NCBI RefSeq assembly: GCF_037038585.1
Contig: NC_092523.1
Location: 29,951,501-30,015,500, forward strand
Direction: 5' to 3'
Length of the DNA stretch: 64,000 nt
DNA from: Patagioenas fasciata
Taxonomy: Eukaryota; Chordata; Aves; Columbiformes; Columbidae
The notes below the pieces were generated by a model. That model ran no database searches, had not been told where the DNA came from, and was given only the letters and a program-made list of their open reading frames with translations. Positions within the stretch are counted from its first letter, which is position 1. Each line of letters opens with the position of its first letter. Of this stretch, positions 33,756-47,000 are shown in pieces. The position numbers were made by a program, and so were the translations under genes.

Positions 33756-36700
33756 CCCTGTATGCTTGGATGTGTATTGCTCCATAATCTTTCGTCTGAA
33801 ATGTAAATTTTGTTTTCAGCAGATTCCTGTTAATAGGCAAAAGCAGTAGCTGTTAAACATGCAATCCTATTTGCACCAGCAGGTACATTGTCTGAATCCT
33901 AGCAGGCTACTCTCTTCCGGTACTTCTAACCCAGTATCGATTTTAGACTACGCCTTTTCACTATGAGCATCAGTGCAGTTTTGCATTTCCTGATACATGG
34001 GTGAGTTAAACTCGTTTGGGCATAATTGTAATTCTCCTAGTCATACACTAGAAAGAAACAATATAACTTTTAACAAAAAATGTATATTTGCATTAAGCTC
34101 AAATGCATGCTTATACCAAACCAATATTTCTACTGAAATCTGCAAATTTTCACAGAGTATGTTCTTCAAGTTTGAATCTCAGTTTATAGGAGGTTTAGAT
34201 AGCTTATGATGGTCAGAAGGAACTTAGTGAAATGCAAGTGAACATTCTTGTAAACAGGAGAAAAAAAAAATGTCTTTCTCTGTTGTATCTGTTTTTGTTT
34301 TGTTTAATTGCTTGATGAGATTAATGTTACACTATTGCAGGAACAAAGCACATCCTCATTAAACGAATAGCTTGGAGGATGTTTTCGATGCTGTAATTAG
34401 CTGCTTTGAAATATTTATGTTCTTCCTAATGTTGCCTGAATAAATGTTAATTATGGCTAGTGGAAAGGAAATCAAACAGCTGATGATGTGAAAGCATCAT
34501 CTTCTCTGTGTTCAGTGAAGACGAGGTCAGGAGATACATCACTGAGTCCACTCCCTTGCTGCGTACACGCACACGCAGACTGAGAAGAGGTCAATACATA
34601 CTGTATTTACTATGACTTCAATAAAAATGATGAGAAATCATTCCACCTACATCTGAACATAAGCACCAAGAGAGCTTTTATCCATACTGCACTTTCTTCA
34701 CCAATATATTCCAAACTTATTGGAGAGTGCTTGAAACGGGTCAGGGTGTGCAAGCATGCTGATGTCTCTTATGGCTTCAGATGGGTTCATTAATTTCTTT
34801 CTGTGCAATGAACAAGTTGTGTACATGGATTTTCTTCTTACTTGTGTATCTTCTAGGGAATTAAACTTCGTTGAGGCAAGTCTCAATAATTGATTAATGC
34901 CTGCTTGGATATAGCACTTCTTCAAGGTATTATCTCCATATATTACTGACTAATAATGCATAGAAAGCTTGTACCAGAACAGAATAAGATCCACAAAGAA
35001 AAGTCACCAGAGAATCAGTTAAAGAATCAGCATCTCTGAATGGGCTTTTATTACAGTGTTGACTTAACACAAAAAGAAATTCACTCAGTCAAAGTCTTTA
35101 GGGATGTCTCCCCACAAACAGAAAAAACAAAACAAAAAAAACCCAAACCAAAACAGAAAACATACAAAAAAACCACACTAAGCCATATAAGGCATGATAG
35201 GCCCTGTATTTTCTCAGATTTTTTTTTCATTTTCTCCAAGATAATGCCTCAGTTCTTCCTTTATGAATATGTAAAATTTAAATGACCATAGGACCCCCCA
35301 ACAAACTAGTGAGGGGAGTTTGTCTGAACTACTGGAAATGAGCAGAGAAACTCCAGCCCCCAGGGCTGAGAGAGACTTCACTAGGGACAGTGATGGGACT
35401 GATTGCAGCAAATGTTCAGGGCTCTCTTCAAAAGTCCCAGAATGTTTTGAATAAAATGTTCTTGCATAAAAGAGAGATGGCTGAGTTCTTTAATGACTTG
35501 AGAAAACTTTGTCAACAGACAACAGTGAACAAATTCAGCAAAAACATAATAATCTTTCCAAAGTAGTGGGTACCTGTTTAAATTAGGGCTGGGTTTGGTG
35601 TACGATGAGGCTGAAGTCTCCTGTTCACAGACACAGAGCATGGGCACAAGCTGTGTCATTTCCTCATTCCTTTAGCTTGGAGGAATTCTTAGAGGTAGAA
35701 TATATCTCTGAATTTCCTCTTTGCACTGTTTGTAGTCTCTGCAGAAAGATCAATGTTACTATGTGAAAAGTGATGCATGTGGAGAAAAATAACCCTTATT
35801 GTACCTATGTAGCAATAGGCAGTACATTAACCACCATCATGTAGGAAAGAGAAACTGGAATCACCGCGGATCTTTCTACACAGACACCAACTCACTTCCC
35901 AGGTAAGTTAAATTATAAAACTGAAATAGGCTGTTATGAATCACTATGAAAGAAGTACTATTACTGCTATAATAATTATAAATACATGAAAGAAAAAAAA
36001 AAGAAAAATATAAAAACCTCAAGATAAAAACCATTACTCAGCCTTTTCTCAAGCCCCTAGTGCTTTTGCTTGTGAATTACTGCAATTATGATCCCATTGT
36101 TCCTTCCAGATGAAAATGCAGAGAACTGTAGTAAGTTCAGTTTAAAGTAAGTTTGACAAGACTAGGACTCTTCAGTGTGGAAAGCTGAAACTAGGAGGGA
36201 TACAATATAGGTCCATAATAAACATACATGTTGGTAACAATGTAAAAAAAGTTGAAGAATTATTTTTAACCAGTTCTTAGAATAAGACCTGAAGCCATGA
36301 CTCCATGCCTCATTTTTTAATCCTGAGATGTTTCTAGATCAGTCCCATGGAAATAAAAAGCTTTGCATTAGACATCCCTTGCCTAGTCCATGATATTTAA
36401 TCTCCATCTTCGGAGTAAGCAGATTTTGTAAGAAATACACTCAATGGAACTGTATCATTTTCGTGGACTTGTATTTGTCTTAGTGGTGGAACTGGTCACA
36501 GATGATAAATATTTCCCATCCCGCTTACAATATTTTACAGTTTTTCTACCAACATTCCTCATTAGTTCTATAAAAGATATGGGTTTATTTGTTTTATGAA
36601 GTCCTGATGACTATATAAAAAAGCTAAAGAAAAACAATAATCCAAAATAATAATTCAATATTATTTAGTTGACCTCAATATTATTCAATTGAATAATAAT

Positions 36701-39700
36701 CCAAAGAAAAGCAATAATCATCTACTGTCATTCCTATGTAAGGGGTATGTTCACATAAATTGTTTGAGAAAAGGCTAATTTTCACAGTACTTCCATCTCA
36801 CTTTTCTCTAATACACACCAAAGCACATCAACAGCTCTGATGATTATTTTAAAACCAGTGTGATTAGATGTACCTGGAAACACAGGACTTTGAGCACTCT
36901 GTTGATTGTTGACACATAAAATAATAAAATGTCAATATTGCTTTCAGAATCTACAGGTCTTTTTAGTTATAAGACCTTAAGTGAGAAAGAAAAAAAGCAA
37001 AGGTGGATGACTACTGACACTTAGAAAATGTCATCCTGCCTTCCACACATCTGTGAGCTGTGTTGATTTTACAATGGGATCATTTCTTTTTAAAGAGAGA
37101 CAAACCGATGCTGTAACCTAGCAGTGGTCTAGTCTAATTTATTCACAACAGGTACATAAATCCAGTGGGAAGGGAGGCATCCTGGAAATATTGCTTATAA
37201 AACTCCAATATATTTTGCCAAAAGTTTTGAAATCCCATTGGCTTCAGAAAAAATTACAATCTAGGACTGAATTCAATATATTGTCTAAACTCTGATATTT
37301 CTCTGGGGAGAAAAAAAGATGGAAGATGAAGGGATGCAAGCACTTTTGAATGTTTCAGTTTATTTTTGAACCTTAGCTGAGAAAATTCTCAAAGTCACTA
37401 TAGGTTTCCTCTCAGCTTGCTAGTGAAGTACAGCTAATGTCAACTGCAGGAAATTTCTTTGCATAGAGGCAACATGTAAGCATTCCCTTGCTAGTCTGGA
37501 GGGAAAGACCATAAGGAAATATTTTGTAAAAACGGACTAAAACACCGTTAGTCTCTTCCAGCCTGAATTGTTCAGAGATCCTCTGTCTGAAGTGTTCAGC
37601 AATGGGATCACAGCAGTCTGCTGCTTGGCCTGCTGATCTGTTCACTGTCCTCCTGAGACCAGAACACTCAGTAGACATCAATTATACTTAGAAATCATAT
37701 TTATTAATAGAGCAGGCAACAGATGAATAATTGATATATTTTCTCATGTAAAAATAATGGTAAACAAAAATCAGTTCTGTCAATCCCTTCATTTTTCCCC
37801 CCTTACCGCAAAGCTGCTCTTACCATGTGATGCAGCTTACCTGACAGGATATTCTTCCTGGACACAGCCTGCAACTGGTTTTTAATTATTTCAACCACCA
37901 AATGCAGAAGAATGCCAAAAAATCATCAGTAGAGTCTTTAGCCCTGCCCTCCAAATCTCAAAACTCAAGAAATTGCTCTTTGTGTAGTTCTTGAATTTCG
38001 GAGTTGAGATTGCCAGTGCTAACTCTGAAGTTTATTAGATAATACATTTTCCTCTGCAAAGCTGGACTTAGGAAGGCAAATTCTTCTTTTGGCTTCACTT
38101 GAGATCAATTGTATTACAGTCTTAAGCCTACATGGCAATATCTTGGATGGTATCATAAGCAGAATTTTGTAACATGTCTTACCTATCTACTCCCAGACAG
38201 CATGACCTGTCACATGAACTCTTCCGTGATTTTATAATGGTAACCAGCAACTCAGAAATTACTAAAACCTTATACACACAAAAAAAATTTCCTTCCTAAA
38301 TTCTTTGACTTTTGATTTTATATTGCTGTCTTCTCAGAACTCCCCAAATACACATACAATCTACATAAAAAAAACCAGTTTTACTGGGGACATGAGATCT
38401 GTTAAAAGTTATTATTTGTTTCTGTTAGTGAATATCAAAAATAAAGGCTGCAGAAAGCTAGGATGTCAGAATGACTCCAATCAAACTATGACATTGGGAG
38501 CTCCAAGACAAAGTAACAACATGATTAAGTAGTGCATGCTTAAAAATACAGATTTATTTTATTATTTGAGAAGACACAATGAAATTCTCTGCAAGGATTA
38601 TTTAGAAAATATTATTAGATAGCAGGCTGTGTAGGGGTTAAAAGGCCTAGAGCATACTTGTCTCTCTAGAAGATGGTTTACCACTGTTGCATATATGAGC
38701 ACAAAGGGGAGGTGTAAATGTTAGTTTCAGACTTGCCCTGGGCGGAGCACAGTTTTGCAGAATAATGTGATGTAGACTTTCTCAGGTGAAAAGCTAAATT
38801 GAAATGGAAACCCTATGCATTTTTTTTTTTTCTGCAATAAGAAAGCTGGGACAGAAAACAACCAACTTTTTGTATCAAGCCTAAATCTACTTTTAAACTG
38901 CCATGCTATGCTTTTATATTCTGGAGATACCAGCATTAAAAGAACCTACCTTTGAGATTGAAGTTCTCAGTATTGTTCTCCTGAGTAACAACAACCCATA
39001 AAAAGATGTAAAAAATTCAGTTCGGAAAGTTCAGACTAACATATGTAGTCCGAAATCTATTTATACTCGCTAAGGAACTGAAAATCTCTTTGCAACAGTT
39101 TTTGATGCAATGTTGTTTAAGGTTAAAACAAAGTTTGTCTGAGTTTGAATCACTATGTAAATTAACAGGATGCTTGAAAACAGAGGTTCAAATATTAACA
39201 GTGCTCAGTGACATGTGAGCATGTTTCTTTTCTCCTTTCTGGACAATCTTGTAATAACTCAGAGAACACAAGCAGCCAACAGCCACATCAGGAGCCACCA
39301 CGAGTCAATGCTTCTGAGCTTTGCCTTTGCTGGGCATGTTTTCACTCGTGGCAGATTTTTACTGACAGATCAGCTGAATCTCATTACTTCAAGGAATCAT
39401 GCTTCAGGAAGTGAACACCTTCAAATGTCATGACCTTTCCATGACAAGAAAAAATGTCACCAAAGAAATAGCAATAGGAGCAAAAGAAAGAGACTGAGGA
39501 TTGCAATTAATGAAAATATATTTATTGCACTATAACATAGTAATAGACTTTTTAATGGAAATGCAATTTCCACTTGAATAGTTGAATATCTAAGAAGACA
39601 GACATAGGACACGTGCGCCAGTTTATCAGTCGATCTGCTGAAAAAATATCTGCTGCTCTGTTACTCTGGTTTGACACACTAACTTTAAACTGATATAACA

Positions 39701-40126
39701 GATGATGAAGCCCAACTAGTCGCTAAAATATTCTGTTATGGAAATTTTTATTTTAAAGCTACTGCTTCAGTGTATGTCAGGGTTGGTGAGCTAACATATG
39801 CCTAGACATTTCTCTAGACATACATGACCTGACATGTCCCGATGCTAGTAGTTTGTGATGAGCACTCTGAATTTAGAGACAGTTTCTGACTTTTGAAAAT
39901 ATTTAAATGAGAAAAATTTTGCAGGTGCTCTGTTGGCATGAACCACACAGTTACACTAATGAGAGGTACCACCAGAATTATCTGATTTACACCAGCTAAA
40001 GTTTTGCTCCAGACAATCTTCATGCCTCATAGCTCAGGGCTGAGTTCTATATACAATGATCTATGTCAAGTTTTTCTCTATGTGCATATACAATATTTTA
40101 TGCTGCATATAGAGTTTTTGTACAGG

Positions 40127-40150
40127 TTTTTTTTTTTTTTTTTTTTTTTT
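40127..40150. repeat. Poly(T) run of 24
   Basis: Uninterrupted T24 in AT-rich DNA with no element recognised on either side. Confidence 0.95.
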
Positions 40151-42569
40151 GTAGAATTTTTGTCGAATTTTTACATAGAATATTGCATATAAAATTTTCT
40201 CCATTTTCCTCCCAATTAGCTGCTCCCAATTAGAAATTTTTGAGCTGGTGCAGCAAGGCAAAGGAGCACCAGGACTGATTTTCCTTAGCAGCCGGCACCA
40301 GCTTTGACATCCCGGGCTGGTGTTGGGCAGATAGCTGGGGGCAGGGACAGCTGCAGGGTGAATTGCCCTGCATTGTGAAACACTCCTTTAGTTATGTGGT
40401 CATCTGCTGTGTACAGAACGATATAATATGATAACAAGCCAAACTTGTGAAGCTGAAATTAAAAGTATTATTTTTCACTGACCAAAGTATCAGTGAAATG
40501 CCAAAGAAGCTGCATAGAAATATTCCCTAGTCTAATTGTCCAATCAACTATCCATTGTTATTAAATTCTTCTTCATTTGTTAATCTAATCTAATTAAAAG
40601 ATTACAAATACAGTTAAGACTCAAATAACACTAATGCACTGGCTGAAGCAGCTCAAGAGATATTTACAGGGCTCTTTGCCTGGCAGCTGGTGTTCAGGCG
40701 CCAAAGGAGGATGCAAAGCAGAGAGTCAACTGGTCTCCTCTCCCCTCTGCCCTCAGCCCATGCACAAATGCAGTATGGGGCCACATGCCTCAAACATTTG
40801 CAAACTTCTATCCACTCACCCATAACATGGAGGCAAGGCTCTGCTTTTCCTCAACCCGACAAACTGGCAGTGGACCCTCGTGGGAAGCCGCAAGTTAATT
40901 CCTTCTCTTTCCTTAAGTTCTACCTAAAGCAGAAGAAAGTTGGTATCAGCCTACAAAGAGCAGTCAAGCATGGGGAACAGGGGTTGGGTAGTGATGATGG
41001 TGTGTATTTGAGGGAAGGCTAAGAGCAACCCTTTATAAAGGAACCACGGTTACACATTCAACAGTTTTATGAGCTTCATTAACAACATATTACTTAAGCA
41101 GAAGTGCTGTTTTAACCCAAATGTGCTCAAAGAAAAGGTAAGGACACACTGCCATTCCCTTCTTCCTTTTCTGGAGTACGTGGTTTTGAAGATTTGTGAG
41201 CATTTTCCAGTCCCGTAGACAAACATGTTTGTACAGGATAGTACTTTTACAGCAACAGATACTTAAAAAGGTTAATTACTCCTAGTCTCCCGTAAGAAGA
41301 AAGGTAAACAAAATACATATTATTTATTTTTTTTCAAAGATGGAAAATGAAGCCAAAAATTATTTGTCAAAGGTGAAGAAGTACAGCCATGGCTTGAATT
41401 CCTTGGCTCTTTTTTCAAAATATACAAGCATATTCCCTTTCCCTAGTTGACAAAAAGAGAAGACACAAACTATGACACACACTCCACGTTAGTTTGCCAT
41501 AGCTAACAAGCAAGCAAAAAAGAGACAAGGAACGAAAAGCTCCTTCCTTCCACTGGTACAGGGCTCTGTGCACAGTCAGGAGGCTACTATGTGGGACAGC
41601 AGAGTGGACCTGTATCTGTGCTGGTTCCAAAAGGGTTTGAAGGGCAGGCAGCACAGAAATTCCTGGTAACATCAAGTGATTAATATGCCCTGGCTGCCTC
41701 TGCAGAATGACTGATCACCATCATTTACAATTTTCCCTTTTCAATGGGCGTGATTTCATGACTGTCAGTCTTAATTTTCTGGTCTGTCTTGGGATTGAAG
41801 TGCTACGTTTTTCTGTATTTTTTTTAAGTTTGATTCAGAAGTGGCAGTTGGGATATTATCTTCCACAAAAAATGACACACTCCAGACATTTTGAATTGAT
41901 TCATATCACATAGCACATTTCCAGATTAAAGTTCTGAAAAACTGTAAATGCTTCTGCATGTTAGGCAGATTTACAGCCTTCCCCAGCTGAAGGACACTTA
42001 GAAAGTTTTAACGCTCAAATGGGGTTAATTCCATACACTCTGGGTGACTCAAACTCTTATATTTTTTTCCTTTTTTAAAATCGATGTATGATAACTGTCA
42101 TAAAGCAACAGCAATATGTGCGTTATACCTGTGCAATGGGTACAGTACTGAGACTACGAATACTGTTTTATGATACACTCCCTCTTTGAGAATAAAGGTT
42201 CCTTACCTAGATTTTTTTTCATTCCCATCTGTTTCCCTATTTTGGCAGCATCCCTTTCTGCAGCCCCAAACACACAAGCCTTCTCTTTGGGCTTCCTTGA
42301 TGTGTCCCCAGCTATGTATGATGCTTTGATATGTCCCCAGCTACAGTATTCTGTAGCTGCAAACTATTTCCCAAACATTGTAGGTAGTAGCTTTGAGAGA
42401 TCTGTGCAGCCTCTCTATCTGTTCCAGTTTACAAGTCCTGGTTCATCCTGAATTATAACACATCCTACATTAGGCATTACGTAATGATTTTCACTATCTG
42501 AAGACAAACTTTGTTCAGAAGAACAATCTTAGAAATAAGTGTACCCAGGAATCTGAAAAATTAAGTTAG

Positions 42570-44028
42570 GTTTTTGTCATGGTTTAACCTGAACTAGCAA
42601 TACAACCACAGCAGCTGCTCACTCACCGCAGAAACATGCCCCCTCCCCCCGCCACCCCGCCTCCCCACCAACCCCCCAATAGGAGAGAGAATCAAAAGGG
42701 AAGAGTGAAACTTGGATTGAGATAAACACAGTTTAATAAAATAACAAAATTACTAATACACTACTAGTAAATCACAGAATGTTAGGGATTGGAAGGGACC
42801 TCAAAAGATCATCTAGTTCAATCCCCCTGCTGGATCAGGAACACCTAGGTGAGGTCGCACAGGAACGTGTCCAGGTGGGTTTTGAATGTCTCCAGAGAAG
42901 GAGACTCCACAACCTCCCTGGGCAGCCTGTTCCAGTACTCTGTCACCCTCACCGAGAAGAAGTTTCTTCTCATGTTTAAGTGGAACCTTCCATGTTGCAG
43001 TTTGTACCCATTGCCCCTTGTCCTATCATTGGTTGTCACCGAGAAGAGCCTAACTCCATCCTTGTGACACTCACCCTTTATATATTTATAAACATTAATG
43101 AGGTCACCCCTCAGTCTCCTCCAAGCTAAAGAGACCTAGCTCCCTCAGCCTTTCCTCATTAGGGAGATGCTCCACTTCCTTAATCATCTTTGTTGCCCTG
43201 CGCTGGACTCTCCCCAGCAGTTCCCTGTCCTTCTTGAACTGAGGGGCTCAGAACTGGACACAATATTCCAGATGTGGTCTCACCAGGGCAGAGTAGAGGG
43301 GAAGGAGAACCTCTCTTGACCTACTAACCACCCCCCTTCTAATACACCCCAGGATGCCATTGGCCTTCCTGGCCACAAGGGCACAGTGCTGGCTCATGGT
43401 CATCCTGCTGTGCACCAGGATCCCCAGGTCCCTTTCTCCTACACTGCTATCTAATAGGCCATTCCCCAACTTATATATATGTAATAGAAATAGAATATTG
43501 AATAAAACACACTCAGAGCAATTCCTCACGAACATGGTCCACAACTGAGCAGCCAGTCCCAGGATGCAGCACCTGGTCCTGAAGAGCCAGAGAGAGAAAA
43601 ACAAAACAAAAAGAAAGAGGCAGAAAAGCTCAGAGGCCTCTGGGAAATGGCCAAACTAAACATCTCAAACTGAACACCCAAGAGCAAGAGCAAGAAATAC
43701 TCAAGAGAGAGAGACTAGAATATCTCCACTCTCCTTAAATATAAAGCATGATGCTAATGGGATGGAATACTCTCATTGATCAGTCTGGATGTCAGTCAAG
43801 CTCTGCCCCATCTCTGCCCTCCTTCCTTGATGGCTCACACCTGTGGGCAGAGCGCTCAGATGTCCTCAGCTCTTAGAGCAGAGCAATTAAAATCATTAAC
43901 TCTGTGCTGGGGTGTTATCTCTTTTTCTCAAACTAAGTCCAAATAATGACCGTGCTTGCTATGAAAAGGAAAGGTTTCTAACTGAATGAAGAAAATTAAC
44001 TCATTTTCAGTCAAACCATCACAGTTTT
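42570..44028 (-). mobile_element. Solo LTR of an avian endogenous retrovirus, split by a CR1
   Basis: The LTR spans 42575-44023, begins TGTCATGGTTTAACC, ends AACCATCACA and is flanked by the direct repeat GTTTT (42570-42574 and 44024-44028). Without the nested CR1 it is about 750 bp. It resembles a common avian LTR family with conserved ends. Promoter and poly(A) signals fit the minus strand: a TATA-like TTTATATTTAA near 43735-43745 and a TATTAAACTG stretch near 42728-42737. No internal retroviral genes remain. A 5-bp duplication suits an ERVL-like family. Confidence 0.88.
42773..43470 (-). mobile_element. CR1 LINE fragment nested in the solo LTR
   Basis: About 700 bp. The plus strand starts with the reverse complement of the CR1 3' end (CACAGAATGTTAGGGATTGG, then AAGGGACCTC). 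On the minus strand it encodes remnants of the ORF2 C-terminus, such as [36 protein letters not shown] and [11 protein letters not shown], in more than one frame. It is 5'-truncated and inactive, and must be younger than the LTR it interrupts. It belongs to the same subfamily as the copy at 60.4 kb. Confidence 0.93.
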
Positions 44029-47000
44029 CTAACAAGTCTATTACTTTCTCATCATCTCTAATTACTCATGAGCATTTTTTCATCTTGCAGTAACAACATG
44101 TGGCATGATTAGGTTACTTGTGCAACACATCCATTCCATGCTTCTCCCTCCTCCCTTGCCCCGCCTCAGGAAAAAAAAAAAAAAGGTTTAAAAAATAATG
44201 CCCCTGAACTCAGCTAATGCTAAAAGTCAAGCATGAATTGATGTCGCTCTTCTCTGGGCAGGTCTAAGTCTTTGAAATGCCTTTTATAAGGGCTGCAACT
44301 TCTGCCACTGTGGCTTTCCTTTCTGAGTGCAGGACATTGCCCAACACTGCTCCTGTGGTCAAGAAGACAGTGCAACATTAATAGTTCAAACCCAAGGACC
44401 TGGAGTATAGTGTTGTGTTCAAGCCACTTAAAAAGCAAGGTCCATAGGCTGGTCATGTTGCACTAGGGCTCTAAGTTGAGTTTTTTAACTTCAGTTTTAT
44501 TTTCAGATAGGTGAGGAATACCTGTGGGAGAAATAGTTGGAAATTTGGCTTATGAAAATAGGCAGCTACATTGTTAAATTAGTATGATCTTTTTACTTCA
44601 GTTTAGAGAGTCACCCCACACACCTATTACAAACAAAAAGCTGTTTTATTTCCTATTCTCAATATAGTTCTAAGGAAACAATTCAGTGAGCTTTCAAAAA
44701 GCAATGTCTGATGAAATTTTTTTATTGCCAATATCTTCAAAACAAGATTTTTTTTTTTTTTTGCTAAAAAGCAAATGGATTTTAAGAAATAGGAATCATT
44801 TTTGTGAAGGAAGAAAATTAGGAAAAACATTCCTGTTGATTGCTAAAGCTGGTTGATTTGAATTAATTTTACAGGTTTCCCTGCTGCTCCCTCCAAAATC
44901 AGGTGAATGTTAGAGAACCTCAGCATTTTGCCCATCTTTGCTGTTGAAATAACAGATAAATGTTTAAGATGTTAAGAAAGCAGTTTTTAGGCAATAATGT
45001 TCACAAGAGCAGTGTGTGAAAGTCTCTGACTTCCAGGAAGCTGCATTATTATTGAAAAGAAAAATATGATAGTAAGAAAAAACTTGAGCGATTGGTTTAA
45101 ATTTATGCATGGATACCCCAAGTTTCAGTTTTATATCTTTATAGCAGACCCATTGTAGTCCATTGTGAAAGCAAAATTTTTTAATTTTTTTTTTATTAAC
45201 ACTGCCCTGTAATCTTGCACTTTCACACCAGATCATTTCCAAAGACACCACAGCTGGTGTGATGCCAGCAATATGAGCCAAGGCTCTGGACTGCAGAAAG
45301 CCAAATCAAACAAACTGGAACTGAGTAACATACATACACGCAATCTTTTTTTTACTCTGCAAATTGAAATTAGACATAGTGAGAGGTGAAGCATCTCTGC
45401 AATTAAAGGATTAAATTTGTTGTCAAATAAGCCTTTGAGTTCAAAATTCTGCATTCAGTAACTGTTGTCAGCATAAGCAAACAGAGGCAGGTGAAGTTGC
45501 AAGGTGAGCCCTTCTCTCTCTCGCTGCTAAGAAATGCGATGCTGATGCTGGTCACCAAGACAAGACCAACGTGCATCAGCTCTGACTGTGCTGCAGAGAC
45601 TGGGTTACTGCATTGTTCTTCTGGTACTTTGGGACTGCAGTTGTTACTTCAAGTTAATCAGCACATAAATGGAGGACACTGAAGAACATCAGCCTACACT
45701 GTTCATGTTGTGCTGACAAAAGACACTTTAAAGGTGAGTAACTTTGAGTTGCTAGGACAGCTTTCTTTGTTCTCTAGCAAACCTTGTTTTCCCTATCTTT
45801 TCTTACCAAATGTCACAAAATGATATGCTGCAAGCAAGAATTTTCCATTACAAGGCTTCATGGTGGCTTTCAATCAACTTCCAAGGAAAGGAAAGGTACA
45901 TGGTGCTTTACCTTGCTTAGTTAGGAGAAAATTTGCAAAGCAGGTATGGCAGCACAAACACTGAAGTGACTGTCAGTTTGGCTGTTTGGAGGACTTAGTA
46001 GCACTAAAAATTTATTTAAATAGAACTAATAACCATTTTCTACCTACTTTGAATTCCTTTATTTCATAATATTTGATTTTGAACAATAATCCATTTACAT
46101 TTTTAGTGATTTAAGTCATTGCATCTGGAACTACAGGACACTAAAGAACAGCTCAAAACTGTAATTATGATTCCCCAGACTAATGTTCTCCTCTTTTATG
46201 ACACCTAACCAAACTTCTAAATATTTAACAGCATAATAACTAGGAGTATCGAATGGTCAATTTAATTTCTGTTAACTTGGCTAAGATGGCTTTTCTGTTA
46301 TCCTGTGTATATGGCAATAGCAGTTGTGCATCATTAACAAGAATGGTAGCTAACAAGTTCATCTGCATGTTACTCCAATAGCCGGTTATCATACGGCTCT
46401 AAAGGCCAAGTTTCTCTCAGACAGTTTTCTTAAGTGGAGAAGAACAGATACCAGGTTGGCTTAAGAACTGTAGTTTTCTAAATTTTCTTTGTGATTATTT
46501 TTTCCCAGCTGATTAAGCACAATTTGGCTTCAAAGATAACTGGACTATTTAAAATCACCTTCCTGCAATTTGCTGTGCCACAAGCATCTCACACCCAGGT
46601 TTTTAAGCTAAACCAGTACTTAAATTTTACCTCCCCTAAACTGACTGCCACAAGTGACTGAGTTTGATAATAAATTAATTCAAGCAGTCTGTCATGTGTA
46701 TGTGGCGATGACACTATGTGATGCCTGATATATTAAGCATTCCCCAGATCCTTTTAGAAAAACATAGTTTTTTTGGACCAGCTCTGGTGTAGCTCATCAT
46801 CTAGCATGCATCATTTGACCTCATACCCCTCTTGCCAAGTTAGAGAACAAACTAAATGCACCCACACACAAATCTTACACAGTGTTGTGTGGCTGTGGAT
46901 AGCAATGAGCCATTTGATCCTAAGGTGACAAAGGCCTCCAGGATGCCTGGAGGTGTGATGCTCCTCGACTGATTCTGACGGGCTACTCTTTCACACCCTT

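Larger units (their letters stand above)
32781..42569. other. Intergenic DNA upstream of NMU
   Basis: About 9.8 kb of AT-rich DNA with no exon I can support. It contains an A28 run at 33724-33751, an A-rich stretch at about 35118-35165 and a T24 run at 40127-40150. A short local inverted duplication built on CAATATTATT and ATTCAATTGAATAATAATCC lies near 36630-36705. In human, EXOC1L and EXOC1 lie farther along in the opposite orientation; I found none of their exons here. Confidence 0.6.

Noticed and set aside
40127-40150. Poly(T) run as the tail of a reverse-transcribed pseudogene
   Set aside because: No gene-like or LINE-like body lies next to it on the expected side.
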